Assembly (NCBI GenBank): GCA_025531455.1
Contig: JAMYHL010000011.1
Span: forward strand, 310,001-374,000
Direction of reading: 5' to 3'
From: Apiotrichum sp. Y4204
Lineage: Eukaryota > Basidiomycota > Tremellomycetes > Trichosporonales > Trichosporonaceae
Length of the DNA: 64,000 bases
Shown: positions 43,770 to 54,437 of the stretch, piece after piece
How the letters are laid out: each line of letters opens with the position of its first letter
Numbering within the stretch: position 1 is the stretch's first letter
The notes under the pieces: model-generated
Databases searched by the model: none
Seen by the model: only the letters and a program-made list of their open reading frames with translations
Told to the model about the DNA's origin: nothing
Made by a program: the position numbers and the translations under genes

Positions 43770-44782
43770 ATGTCCACCATTCCACGTGAGGAACGCGAAC
43801 TCCTCCTGTCCGTCGAGCGGCGGCGAGAGCGCCAGTTCGAACGGCTCCGTCTCCGCATGCAGCGCCAGCACCCAGACCTCGACTTCTCGTTCTTGGCGCC
43901 CCACCCGGACAGCTATGCCATTGCTAGTCACGGGTCAACTCCCGGCTCTACGAGACGCTCAGCGCGCGAAGGAGCGTACAGCACTGCCAGCCACGGAACG
44001 ACAGCGAACACGGCTCGTGCCATCACAGCCGAGACGTTGCCGAGACCTGCGAGTGCCGTAAACAACAACGCTCATCGACAGGTTCCAAGCCCCATCACTG
44101 GAATTCCAGCCCCTGCACTCGTGGCTGAACCCAGCGGCGCCTCATGGATATCCTCAGCCCCCGGTCGTCCTCTCACCACCACAACCAGCTCCGTGGAATA
44201 TAATGAGTCTGATATCACGGCAGCGGAGATCTCCAGTCTTCTCTCCAAGTTTCCTCTCCCACCGGTCTCCAACCAGGCGCTATCGCTCCCCCAGAGGGCG
44301 ACCGCAGGCCAAGGTCGTGCTCTCACCAACATCTGTGCTCCGAACATTTCTTCAGACGAAACTAGTCAGCAAATCCCAATTCGTACTCCAGTTTCAAACA
44401 ACGCCACCCCGGCTAAGGAATCGCGGACGAGTCAGCCCCAAGCGACCATGGTGTACCCCTCTCGCCATGACGTTCCGCCGTCTATCCCCAGCTCCTCGGA
44501 CAAGTCCAAGATAGTCAAGGTGTCATCCAGCCCCGTCCCCTGCAATCCGCTGGGCACTGCCTACCTTTCCCATGGCGTTCTCTTCAAATGTCCTGGCATG
44601 GGAAATGGGACGAACGCCGGCTGTCAGTCCAAGTCTCCCACCTAGGCGCCCGTTCTGACCTGGGGACACATCTTCCATACATCCCACGTTTCCTCGTACC
44701 ACAAACAGCATTTTGCTTTCCCATTGCGAGTAGCAACGCCAACGCCATGTACTGCATGTACTGCGGCCGTTTCCTGTATTAG
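43770..44782 (+). CDS. Four-cysteine module protein, long form (about 310 residues)
   Basis: I do not recognise this gene. The ATG at 43770 opens MSTIPREERELLLSVERRRE, a charged, probably helical start that continues RQFERLRLRMQRQHPDLDF. A long Ser/Thr/Pro-rich, probably disordered middle follows. The C-terminus repeats the module of the preceding gene: NPLGTAYLSHGVLFKCPGMG, an intron inside a Ser codon (GTCAGT donor at 44632, acceptor CACAAACAG), then FCFPIASSNANAMYCMYC and GRFLY with the TAG at 44780-44782. Reading past the donor would stop at 44645 and lose three of the four cysteines. The module may be a small zinc-binding domain. No function can be assigned. Confidence 0.66.
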
Positions 44783-44953
44783 TTTTTAGCTTAGTGAGCT
44801 CAGTCATGTACATGCAAGAGAGTGAAAATCGCGACCTGTGGCCTGTTGTCGGGACGGATGAAGTCAGTCTTGGGTCTCAATATCCATCGCGACCCAAGGC
44901 GTGCAGATACTACTCCATGCCAAATCTACATACTAGGTACTGTACTAGCTAGC
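44783..44953. other. Convergent 3' region, four-Cys gene / eIF3c
   Basis: These 171 bp lie between convergent stop codons. They should contain both poly(A) regions; no gene is visible. Confidence 0.4.
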
Positions 44954-47771
44954 TCAGGCTGCCACTCGGCGCTGGTTGCCGAGGCCCGAGTTGAATCCCG
45001 TCCGTCCCCGTCCGCGACCACGGTACGCTCCGCGGCCACCGGTTCTCCTCTCCTGGCGACGCTGGTCACCACCGCCTGCACCGTCGCGAGCCGCGGTACG
45101 GTCGTTACCGGGCACCTGTCCGAGCTTGACGTCAAGGGTCTTCTCGTTTCCGTCAACCATGACAACAACCTTCTCGGAAAGCTGCTGTGCCAGGCGCTGA
45201 ACCTCGGTCTGCTCAACGCGGTGGAAGACAACAACACCGTCAATCTGGTCGAGCGAAGCGGCGAGCTCGTCCGTGTAGATCATGCGCGAAATGATAGAGG
45301 TTATAGCCTGCTGCGAGAGGGAGAAGGTGTCGGCGAGGTGGGCAAGCGAGAGCGAGGCGTAGTGAGGAGAGTAGGTGAAGAGGTAAGTCCTCAGGCCCTC
45401 CTCCTGGATCTTGCGAGTCAGCATGCTCTTGACCTCGTCAACGTTGTCAAGAAGCTGCCACATCTTGATAGACAAGATAAGGTCGCGGGCCTGCTCCCAC
45501 TCGCCGGCCTGGAGAGCCTTGGACGCCTTCATGATGTGGTCCTTGGTGTTCTCGGGAGGACCCATGAACGCCTGCTTGTCCGCACCGTCCAAGAGACGCT
45601 TGAATCCCTTGGAGGCAACGCGGCGACGCTGCTCCTCAGTGTCCACCGAAGCGAGGAGGGGAATCTCGACGAGCATGCACGACGTGAGGTAGGCGGCCTC
45701 GAGAAGCTCAACGTTGAGGTGCATGTGGAAGGGAAGGAGTCGACGCTTCTCGATGAGCTCCTGCTCGGGCGACAGCTGAACGTTGTAACGGTGAACAGCC
45801 TGGGCAAGGAGCTCCTTCTGGCGGCCGGTCTGGAAGATCTCGGAGAGAACGGTCTGGCACTCGTGGATAAAGCCGCGGCGGAAGGCTGCAAGGCCGAGCT
45901 GGACAACGGCGCGGTTGTACATGATCTGAGTTGCAACGTCGGCGTGGGCAATCGTGTCCTGCAGATGCGACATGAGGAGAAGGTCGCGAGCCTGGTGGTA
46001 GCGGCCGTGGATGGCGTGGTTGAAAATGTGGGCGAGGATGGCACGGGCACGGAGGAGGGGCGCGTCCGAGTGGTAAATGTAGACACAGAGAAGGTGGATG
46101 AGAGCGGAAGCGTCGCGCTTGACACCGATCGGGGTGATGGCCGAGTCAAGACCCGCGAGGGCCTGGTTGACGGCGGCCTCGAAGTGGTCCACAATCGCAT
46201 CAGGCTTAGCGTAGACGTGCTCCAAACGGCGCATAATGGCACGAACGGTGTGGTCGGCCCACTGCTCACGCTCGAAAAGAACCTGAGCCTTGGTGATGGC
46301 AACGTAGAGGGGAGTCTCCTCACGAAGGCGCTCAATGTACTCCGTACCGCGCTCGTGAGCGTCAGTGTGCTGGAGAGTCTTGGCAAACTCGTTGTCGAGG
46401 TTCTCGATGAGCGAGATCAGGTTACCGGCAACCGCGACACGGCCGCCCTCAGACTCGGGTGTACGCTCGACCATGTCGTCGTACTCGTCAACATTCTCCT
46501 GAACAATGTAGTCCTTGTTGGCAAGGAGGATGGAGAGGAGCTGGTCGTACTCCTTGAGGCACGAAACCCAGGAGTCATGAGGGATCGACGGAAGGTTCTG
46601 CGAATAGTCGAGGCGGGCGGAGATAAGAGCAAGCAGGACGCGAATCTTCTGGTAGGTGGTCTCCGAAACATCGAGGAGCTTGGACAGGACACGGATGGTC
46701 TCCGCACGGTCCGTGTTCTTACGACCACGCTGCTCGAAAATGTCGCGGAGGTTCTTGAAGACGCTGTCGGTGGTGATAGCAGCAACCTGGCGACCACCAC
46801 GGCCAACAGTGGCGAAACCATCATCCTCGCCCTCCTCACCCTCAGCGACGGCGGTAGCAGTCTTAACCTTCTTGACCTTGGGAGGAGCATTGGCCTTCTC
46901 GTAGGCGGCAGTGTAAGCCTCGGGGTCGGCAAGGTACTGCTGAACAACGGTCTCGAACTCCTTGATCTTCTTCTTGAGAGTCTGCTTCATCGAGTTGAGA
47001 GCCTTGCTCTTGTTCGCCGCCATCTTCTTCGTTGCCGACTTCTCAGCCTTGATAGTGTCGTTGACATTGGTGTCAAGCTCGGTGATAGTCTGAAGGAAAG
47101 CGGGGGGCATGTGACCGGCGGGAGGGATGGGGGAAGCAATCATTGAGGTCTGGTGGCGCTGAATGAACCTAAGAAGCTTGTCAAGCTCATTGGAAGCGGT
47201 GACCCAGTCGGAGGCGGCGCCGGAAGACTTGGTCGCGTTCTGAATGCTGTTGATGGCAGCCTCCATCTCGGCGAAGCTAAAAGAGTCAGCACCGCATCCC
47301 TACGCCTCGCGATCCCATGGGTCTCCAATCGCGCAAACAAACGCACCGCTTGTCCTTTGCGCTCATCACACGAATCTTGTCCTCCTCGTCCGAGTCCTCA
47401 TCCGAGCTGTCGGCGTCCATGAGGAAACGCGACGCCTTGTTCCGGGGCTCGTCGTCGTCCGAGTCACTAGTCATCTCCTCCTCCTCCTCCGAGCTGTCAG
47501 ACTCCGAGTCATCGCTTTCCGAGTCCGAGTCGCCGCGAAGAAACTTGGAGGCCAGCGACTTCTTAGGCTTCTGCTCGACGGAGCGGACGGACTGGTCAGA
47601 GTCCGACTCCGAGTCCGACGAGTCCGAGCCGAGGCCGCGGGTAAAGACTGAGACCTGTCAGCAAACGTCCTCTTCATTGCAATGGCCCTCTAAACATTGC
47701 ACGACGCATGGGTCTGCAATAGGACCACCGCGCAATGGCAGGATGCTAGAGTGGCAAGACGTACAGGACAT
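44954..47771 (-). CDS. NIP1: Translation initiation factor eIF3 subunit C
   Basis: Core subunit of eIF3, which binds the 40S ribosome and recruits eIF1 and eIF5. A very short first exon (ATG at 47771, MS plus one base) is spliced to TTTACCCGCGGC, giving [15 protein letters not shown]. The acidic N-terminal stretch ([19 protein letters not shown]) is the region that binds eIF1/eIF5 in yeast. Exon 3 ([16 protein letters not shown]) starts after a donor GTGCGT near 47345. The remaining 770 residues are uninterrupted and include [39 protein letters not shown] and [20 protein letters not shown], the PCI domain. The tail is an Arg/Gly-rich RGG-like segment ([14 protein letters not shown]). Length about 880, as in other fungi. 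Confidence 0.95.
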
Positions 47772-48527
47772 GTTGAAGGTCTATTGTTCGTGGAACAAAG
47801 TGGTTGAGCCGATTTAGAGTGCTCGTTTTAGGGCGGGGATGGTCGAGATAAATCGGGTGAAAATCTCGATAGCACTGGTTGACCGGGGGAGACTTGTGCA
47901 GGCGGTCGCGCGGTGCTCTTTTGGGAAGGAGAAAGAGGGTGAGTGGGGGGGAGGGGTGGTGAGGAAGGGTTCGGGGATGACTTGCGCAAAGCCTCTGTCA
48001 ACGACGACGACCAGACGGCCAGATCGCCAGACAAAAAAGAGCAGGGCACGCGGACACGCGCTTCCGTAGGTCACCACACAGGATCCGCCACCAAAGAGAT
48101 ACCGCCGAAATTCCGACATGCTGGACACACGTTGTTTAAGCGTGAAGATCACGTGTTCCAAACTGCTAAATGCATTAATGCACGATCGCACGAATGCAGA
48201 ATGACATCATTGCCTCATCCTTATTTTCGTTTGATAACCATCATGCATTGTTCACGGACACCAGTGCACCCAGACATGATCCATGAGAGTCATAAGAAGT
48301 CGAAGAGTGGCAGTATCCTGCATACATATGTCATTGTACCCACTACAAACAACGTTGGAATCCATGTTGTACAAGAGCGAAACGCACCCAATGGCTAACG
48401 ACAGCGTGGCCCGCAGCTGTTGCTTGTTCGCCGAGGGGTCCATCACACCGGATTCTCCAGATCACCGGATCTCCCTTCAAAAGGACACATGCGCGCTGTG
48501 CAAGAACGAAAACAAGCCCGCTGTACG
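47772..48527. other. Intergenic upstream of eIF3c and downstream of SRO7
   Basis: Both neighbours are on the minus strand, so this 756 bp region holds the eIF3c promoter and the SRO7 3' end. A G-rich plus-strand stretch lies near 47940-47975. No gene is visible. Confidence 0.4.
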
Positions 48528-51500
48528 TTACACCAACTTGGCGAACGCCGCCCTTGATCCCGCCTTTGCTGTCTCCTTGTAAGCAGTTTTCGTGGCCGCA
48601 TTGACATAATTTTGGGTTGCTTCGGCTACCGTGTTGATGCTTTCGTTCAGACGGTCCAAGTAGTCGTTGCGCCGATGGAGTGAGTGTTGGAGTTGAGAGT
48701 ACGCGTCATTCCGCTCGCGCACATCTGCTGTGGGCGCATGCTGCCTGCGAACAGCGGGGCGTTTGGGGGCTGTGGGCGAAGGGGCTTTAGGAGGTGGTGT
48801 AGCATCCTTCGGAGTGTCACCCCAGGTGATGAGCGGCTCAGTTCCCCACGACAGAAGAGGCTTCTTCGGTGGCGCGGGTGGTTTCGGCGGGGTGGGTCGG
48901 TTAGGGCCACCAACAAGAGTGTCCAGTCCCGCACCTGTGAGTGGGCCGGCGCCCCACATCCAGCCAAGTGATGAGGCGGTGACTGGTGTAGGTTGAGATG
49001 GAGTTGGCGTTTTGAGAGTGCATGGGTCTATACGTGGCGGGAATGGTTTGCGGAAGTGGAACAGAGTGCGCAACGCAATGTCGAGCGGGCCGTTGTACTC
49101 CACAAAGTCGCCAGAGCGGTCATCAAAACTTAAGCGACCAATCGACCGTGGCTCTCCACCAAAAAATAGGTCCATTCGAGTTATAAACTCGAGGAACGGG
49201 GCAGAGTAGACGATTGCACTGCCAGTCGTGGTAAGGGCCACAACCACCCGATGTCCTGAGAGTCAGTTTTGTGACGAGTATGTCTATTCACCGTGGCGAG
49301 TGACATAATGTACGTCACTGAGCTCCTCTTGCTCAAACTCGACCTTGGCAACACGCTCGGCATTAATATTGACGGAACAGCGAATGGTATGCTTCGACGC
49401 GGCAATCCAAAGGCAGTGTGGTGGCGCCTCCTTGGTCCACTTGCCCTCTGGCCCGCCACCGCTCTCAATAACATCAGCAAGCGCCGATGGCGAAGCCAGA
49501 AGCTCATCCCCAGTTGCCGGATCGATCAGGTACGTTGCGAGCGGATTGACCAATGATTCGTTTGCAAAAGTGGGAGGGCGTTGCTCCACCATCCACTCTC
49601 CAAGCACGTTGGTAAGACCGTAGATCTTTGTCGTTCTGGGTAGGTCAGTTGGACTCGGTTCTCAATAAACGCACCCCTTCACGTAGGAAACAATGAGACG
49701 GGGTCGGGGACTTGAATCTCCTCCCATTCCTGAAATGACCCATTTCATGGTTCCAACAAGGGAATTCTCGCTTGGCATGTTCTGCACGTTGTCCTTGCGT
49801 TTTCTACGCTTCTTGGTCTTGCCGTCTTCATCGAAACCTTCGCGGAGAATAACATCAGGGCCGCGCATGTCAAGAATGGCGAGAGAATGCTGGGCAAAGG
49901 CAACCGCGATGAAGCCTGTGTTATCAGCGGCTGTACCTCCAAAATGGGATGCTTACCGATATCAGATACCGCACAAGAAACCACTGGACCGCGCTTCACA
50001 GTGAAAATAGCTACCGGCTTGAACCCATCGGAACCCCATTGCGCAAGGTCATCTATTTCGGTGATCTCGTCAATATGATCGTGATCAGGGGGAGCTTCTG
50101 GAGGGAAGTATCCCTCCCGCTCCTCACGGTCGGCATCGTCCTCCTCTGGAAGTGGCGAGAAGTCGGAGGGGGTGTCCTCTTTGGCCTCGCCAAACTTGGT
50201 AACGATGACTTCCCCAGAAACAAAGGTAATAACACACTCTAAACTCTCTCGAGCCAGGTGTACGCCGGCTATCTGTACCTTCGAACGATCAGCTGCCCAA
50301 AGCTTCGCCAAGGGTAGATGTGCGAGCTCGCGGCGACGAAGCCATTCGCCGATATTGATAGTCAAGTAAGGAAGGGGATTGGGGTATTCGAAGCGCAGTG
50401 GTGTAGGAAGGACCAGAATGTGAGGCGAAATGTCCCAAAATCGAACAGTACAATCGGCGTGCCATGTGACAAGGAGGCGATAGTTTTCCATTTTGATCAC
50501 CTTGAGGTCTGGGGCGCCATGTGATTGAAGATCGGGAACTGAGAGGCCGCCACGGAGTGGCACGCGAGCAGCAGTATACGCAGCCGCATTTTCAACGGAA
50601 GTCGATATAAGCCGCATGAACGTCGGGGTGGGAAGCGGAAGGATATTCGCTCCAAGAACTGTGAGCCCACCTGACCATATCTGTGAGGGTAGGCGCAGTT
50701 TTCGGCGAGGGTTGTCCAACAGGAAGCTCGCGGTAGTAGGTGTACCTATCGACGGAATTTCGTGCCCATCACCGACAGGGGAGGCGCTCCATGGGAAACG
50801 CCAGCTCGAGTTGGAGCTGGATCGATTGGGAGCCGTAGTCTGTCGCATTGGTGCAGGAGTAAATGCCATCACTTTCTCACCATCCCCGGGTGTCGCATAG
50901 TTCTTGCGACCCAACACGGGAGGAGGGGCGCTGGATCGCGGTGGAGGAAAGGCGTAACCGTCCAGTTGGCGTTCGGCACTAGCTCCAGGACTGGGCAGAC
51001 GGTTGTCGGGAGTGAGAAGGATGAATATTGCGATGGGGTCATAAGCCATTGCAAAGTATGGGCTGCTCCGGGGAAGGAGGATGAAATCCTCTGGCGGAGT
51101 CTTGGTCGCATAGCTGGACGAACCAGTGGGATAAAGCGAGTCGCGGAACGCCGAACGTAACGGCGCCGAAAGACCTTCACTCGGTGAGCTTGTTGCCTTG
51201 GTCTTCCCGGGAAGAGGAGGCTGATACGCAGGCAGCTGCAGCATGTTTATGCCAGGTTTTTCGCCTTGGCTTTGACCTCCCAGAACAATAAGCAGCGTCT
51301 CTCCGCGTTCCGCATATTCGGCTGTCGCGTTCGTGACAGGCGTGCCGTCTGTCTGCGTCGCAAGAAGCTTGAGTTCTGCTTGACTAGGGAAACCGGCCCA
51401 AGTGAGTTTGTAGATCGGTTCGCGATTCGCAATGGACGCTGGGAGCACCGGCATACCCTCGAACTCTTTCTGGGCACGAGGTTTTCCACCAAGGACACCT

Positions 51501-52563
51501 GCTTCCAAGAGTGATTCCGCATCGGTAACGTTCACATCTTCGTGAGTGAGGGTGCGGACGGTGAGTGGCTTGTCCGGATCTTCGTACGCCCAGAACGTGA
51601 TACAGCCATCGACGTGACCCACAGCAAACACAAGGCCGTCCGGACGCCAGGCGATTGAAGTCACTGCTGGAGTACGCTCCGTCCACAACGACTGATCGTC
51701 AGCAATCTGATTATCATCTGTCACACGCACCGCAGTGTCATCATAAGTGCCACCTCCAGTGGCGCCTGGGGGCAGAGTCATCTCAAAGCACTTGTCGATC
51801 ACGCCCTTCTGAAAGTTCCAGGCCACTACACCCCCCTCGTAGCCGACCAACAGAATGTTCAAGTCACGCGGATTTATCGCCGAGCATGTCGCTTGCGGAC
51901 TGTTCAGATCGTCAGATTCGTTTCAGCTGCCTGGACTGCGAGCACGCACCCTCCAATGGTCTTGCGTCTGCCAGGGACGCCAGAGCGCACCAGACGTTCT
52001 TCGTGAATCGCCCAGAGGTTGGGAACGTTGAACGAAGACATTGCGCGTTGGCGAAGGTCCCAGGCCAAGATGACGCCATCGCGCATGGTGATGAACATGT
52101 GTGTATAAGAGGGCAACGGCTGCTCAACCGCGCGGACTTCACCGAACAAGATGTAGTTGGCCTCGCGGGTCGGCAGGGGCGGTGACACATTGGGAGTTGC
52201 GCTCTCGGAGATCTGGTTGAGTGTGAATGCGTGAAGCATGTTTCCCGAGTCAATGGCCACGAGCCTATTGTGGCCCGGATGGAAGACAAGAAACTTGATA
52301 GAATCTGGTTTCTTGCCGCTGCCGGGCAATGGTGCGCACACTGGCAGGGAGAACTGGAACGACTGAGTCCCGTAAACATGGACCATACCGGCGGCAGTGC
52401 CGACTGCCATCAGAGATAAGAGCGGATCAACTGCGAGCGCCGTCACTTCGCCAGTGAGGCCGAGTTGACGCAGGTGGCCAAACTTGTAGAACGACGTCTC
52501 GCGCAATGTACCGGTGAAGTCGGTACTCGGCGCGAGCGCCGGTGGCTTTGAGGACTTGAACAT
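48528..52563 (-). CDS. SRO7: SRO7/tomosyn/LGL family exocytosis regulator
   Basis: A WD40 protein that binds plasma-membrane SNAREs and Rab-type Sec4 signalling in polarised secretion. The start MFKSSKPPALAPSTDFTGTL leads to FGHLRQLGLTGEVTALAVD and LSLMAVGTAAGMVHVYG, the first WD repeats of the Lgl family. PDGLVFAVGHVDGCITFW and LLVGYEGGVVAWNFQKGVI are further repeats. A central part (HLPLAKLWAADRSKVQIAGV) is family-typical. The C-terminus (RRNDYLDRLNESINTVAE, ATQNYVNAATKTAYKETAK) resembles an R-SNARE-like helix, as in tomosyn. A Pro-rich segment (PTPPKPPAPPKKP) precedes it. About 1,200 residues and several introns, one near 51900. Yeast Sro7 itself has a weaker C-terminal SNARE-like part, so tomosyn-type is a fair alternative name. 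Confidence 0.9.
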
Positions 52564-54437
52564 GGTCGTCTTCGCGAGCCCTGCAGTCGACCATCGACCG
52601 GTGGCGAGTAGGATTTAAGACTGTCGAAGCGCAGGATTCGCGAATTGGTTAAACAAAGTCTTGAAGAGAGAAAGATCAAAGGAATGCAATGAGGAGACTG
52701 TGGAGAGACAAAAGTCGCGTCCACGTCGTCGTCGTCGCGTCGTCCTCGATCGTTGGCGCGAAGATGGTGGGATAGATCGAAGAGAGGCGATGAGCGGGAA
52801 TGAATGTAAGGGGGAGTGTGGGGCTAGTGACTATAGTGTCTTCTGGTTCAGCTTCAGCTTGTATTAGAGTGTCAGACTAGAGTGGTGTCCGTGCTGTTGC
52901 TGATCACAGAAACTCAGACAGAGGACGAGATCAGAAGCTCGGGCAGCTAGACAGCTTGGCAGCTCGACAGGCTGATCGATTTTTATCATCGTCCTTGCAA
53001 CCTCTCGAGATCTTCTCTCCCTCTGTCTCTACTCTCGCGTGTGGGCGCCCTGTGTGAGCTATGGCACAAAGACACAAAAACATTTCAGTCCTTTGTATCC
53101 TTGCATCCTTGATTCTTGGACCCCTTCTCAAAGGAACCCTATGGCGAACGGCGATTGTGTGCATACAAGGCAAGCATACTCCGAGAGCGCGCGCGAGCGG
53201 GGCCGAGGCCGGAGAGCTGAGAGGTAGAGAGGACAGACGACGAGGGCGACTAGAGAGGCCGCAGCGGTGTGTAGTGGGAAAGGGATGTGTCGATGTGCTA
53301 GCGAGGTGAAAAAGGGATGGATTGATTGAATGAATGCAAAGAGGACAAGGCCCAAAAAAAGCTTAGGTTAATCTGGGCGACGGCTCAATGGCTCAGCAGC
53401 GCAGCTCAACGAGCTCCGCGGTTGCCCGGCTAATAAATGTTCTTACGCGTCCAGGAGGCCCGGTCAGTGACCATGGCTACTATGATGACTCTTTGTGGCG
53501 TCAGGCCAGCAGGCACCGACAGTGGCGATGGCTTGGGAACATCCCTGTGGGCGCCCGGGCCCTAGAGGCCACGCGCCTTACGCGCCACGCCACGCCCTGT
53601 CCGTCCCTGCGCCCAATGTCCATCCACTGTGGCCTCCTCCGCGGATTCCAGGAGACCAACCCGAGAAAAGCCTCCAAGCTCAATGTGGTCCTAGCTGGAT
53701 GGAGCCCACTTGCGCTGCTTGCACTGTTGCCCTCTGCCTGGTCCGCACCCTCCTGACAAGATGACAATGTTCTCTTGGACCTTCTTGCCTCTGGCCGGCC
53801 TTTGGATTGCTGAGCCCCACTTGCACCACTCTCAGTCGATGATGTACGATCGACGGATCGGCGCAGACATTGTTGACTCATCGGATGGTCGTGATTGCCG
53901 AGCGTCACACGAGCAGCCCATCACTGTACGTACTGTACACTGTCGAAGTGGTGGGGCCACTATCTGCAAACCGCGTATGACAACTGGCAAGCGATCTGAG
54001 TCTAGTCCGAGGAGACTTTCTGCTTAGTCAAGAGCGCAAGAGTCAAGAGGTGCATGCAACTTTTGCACTCTCAACAGGCTTTGACTGGCGCGCTACAGCC
54101 AACCTACCTCCTTACTCCTTGCTACCTCATGGCACGACATCCGGATTTCCGGAGGTGCATTATCGGTGGAACCTAATCTGGTAGTAGGCAGTCAAGTGAG
54201 AATAAATACAAAAGCCAAGGGGCCTGGCTATCTCGATTTCTAATCTCATTTTTCGGTTATTGAATACGATCACACCACCGGAGCCTCCACCGGCCCGCCT
54301 CTCAATCAGGTTGTCACTTCCCAACATTGCCCTCCACCTGGCCGTTTAGACGACCAAGTTGCAACCTGCATCCATCACCATACTTTAGCTGCTCGCCACT
54401 AGCAATTTCTCTCGACTGGATCGCTTTGCCTGCCATC
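52564..54437. promoter_or_regulatory. Divergent intergenic region, SRO7 / MMS19
   Basis: About 1.9 kb. It shows CG-rich CGTCGTCGTCG-type triplets near 52720-52745, a GTACGTACTGTACAC stretch near 53931-53945 and an AATAAATAC element at 54204-54212. Open frames (for example 53388-53756) show no family features. I see no RNA gene or transposon. Confidence 0.4.

Noticed and set aside
44822..47146. 774-codon open frame on the plus strand opposite eIF3c
   Set aside because: It is fully antisense to a clear eIF3c frame and rich in Leu, Val, Glu and Gly, as expected when a strongly codon-biased gene is read from the other strand. No domain is visible.
53388..53756. 122-codon frame in the SRO7/MMS19 spacer
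   Set aside because: Overlaps several other equally long random frames in all phases; no recognisable domain.
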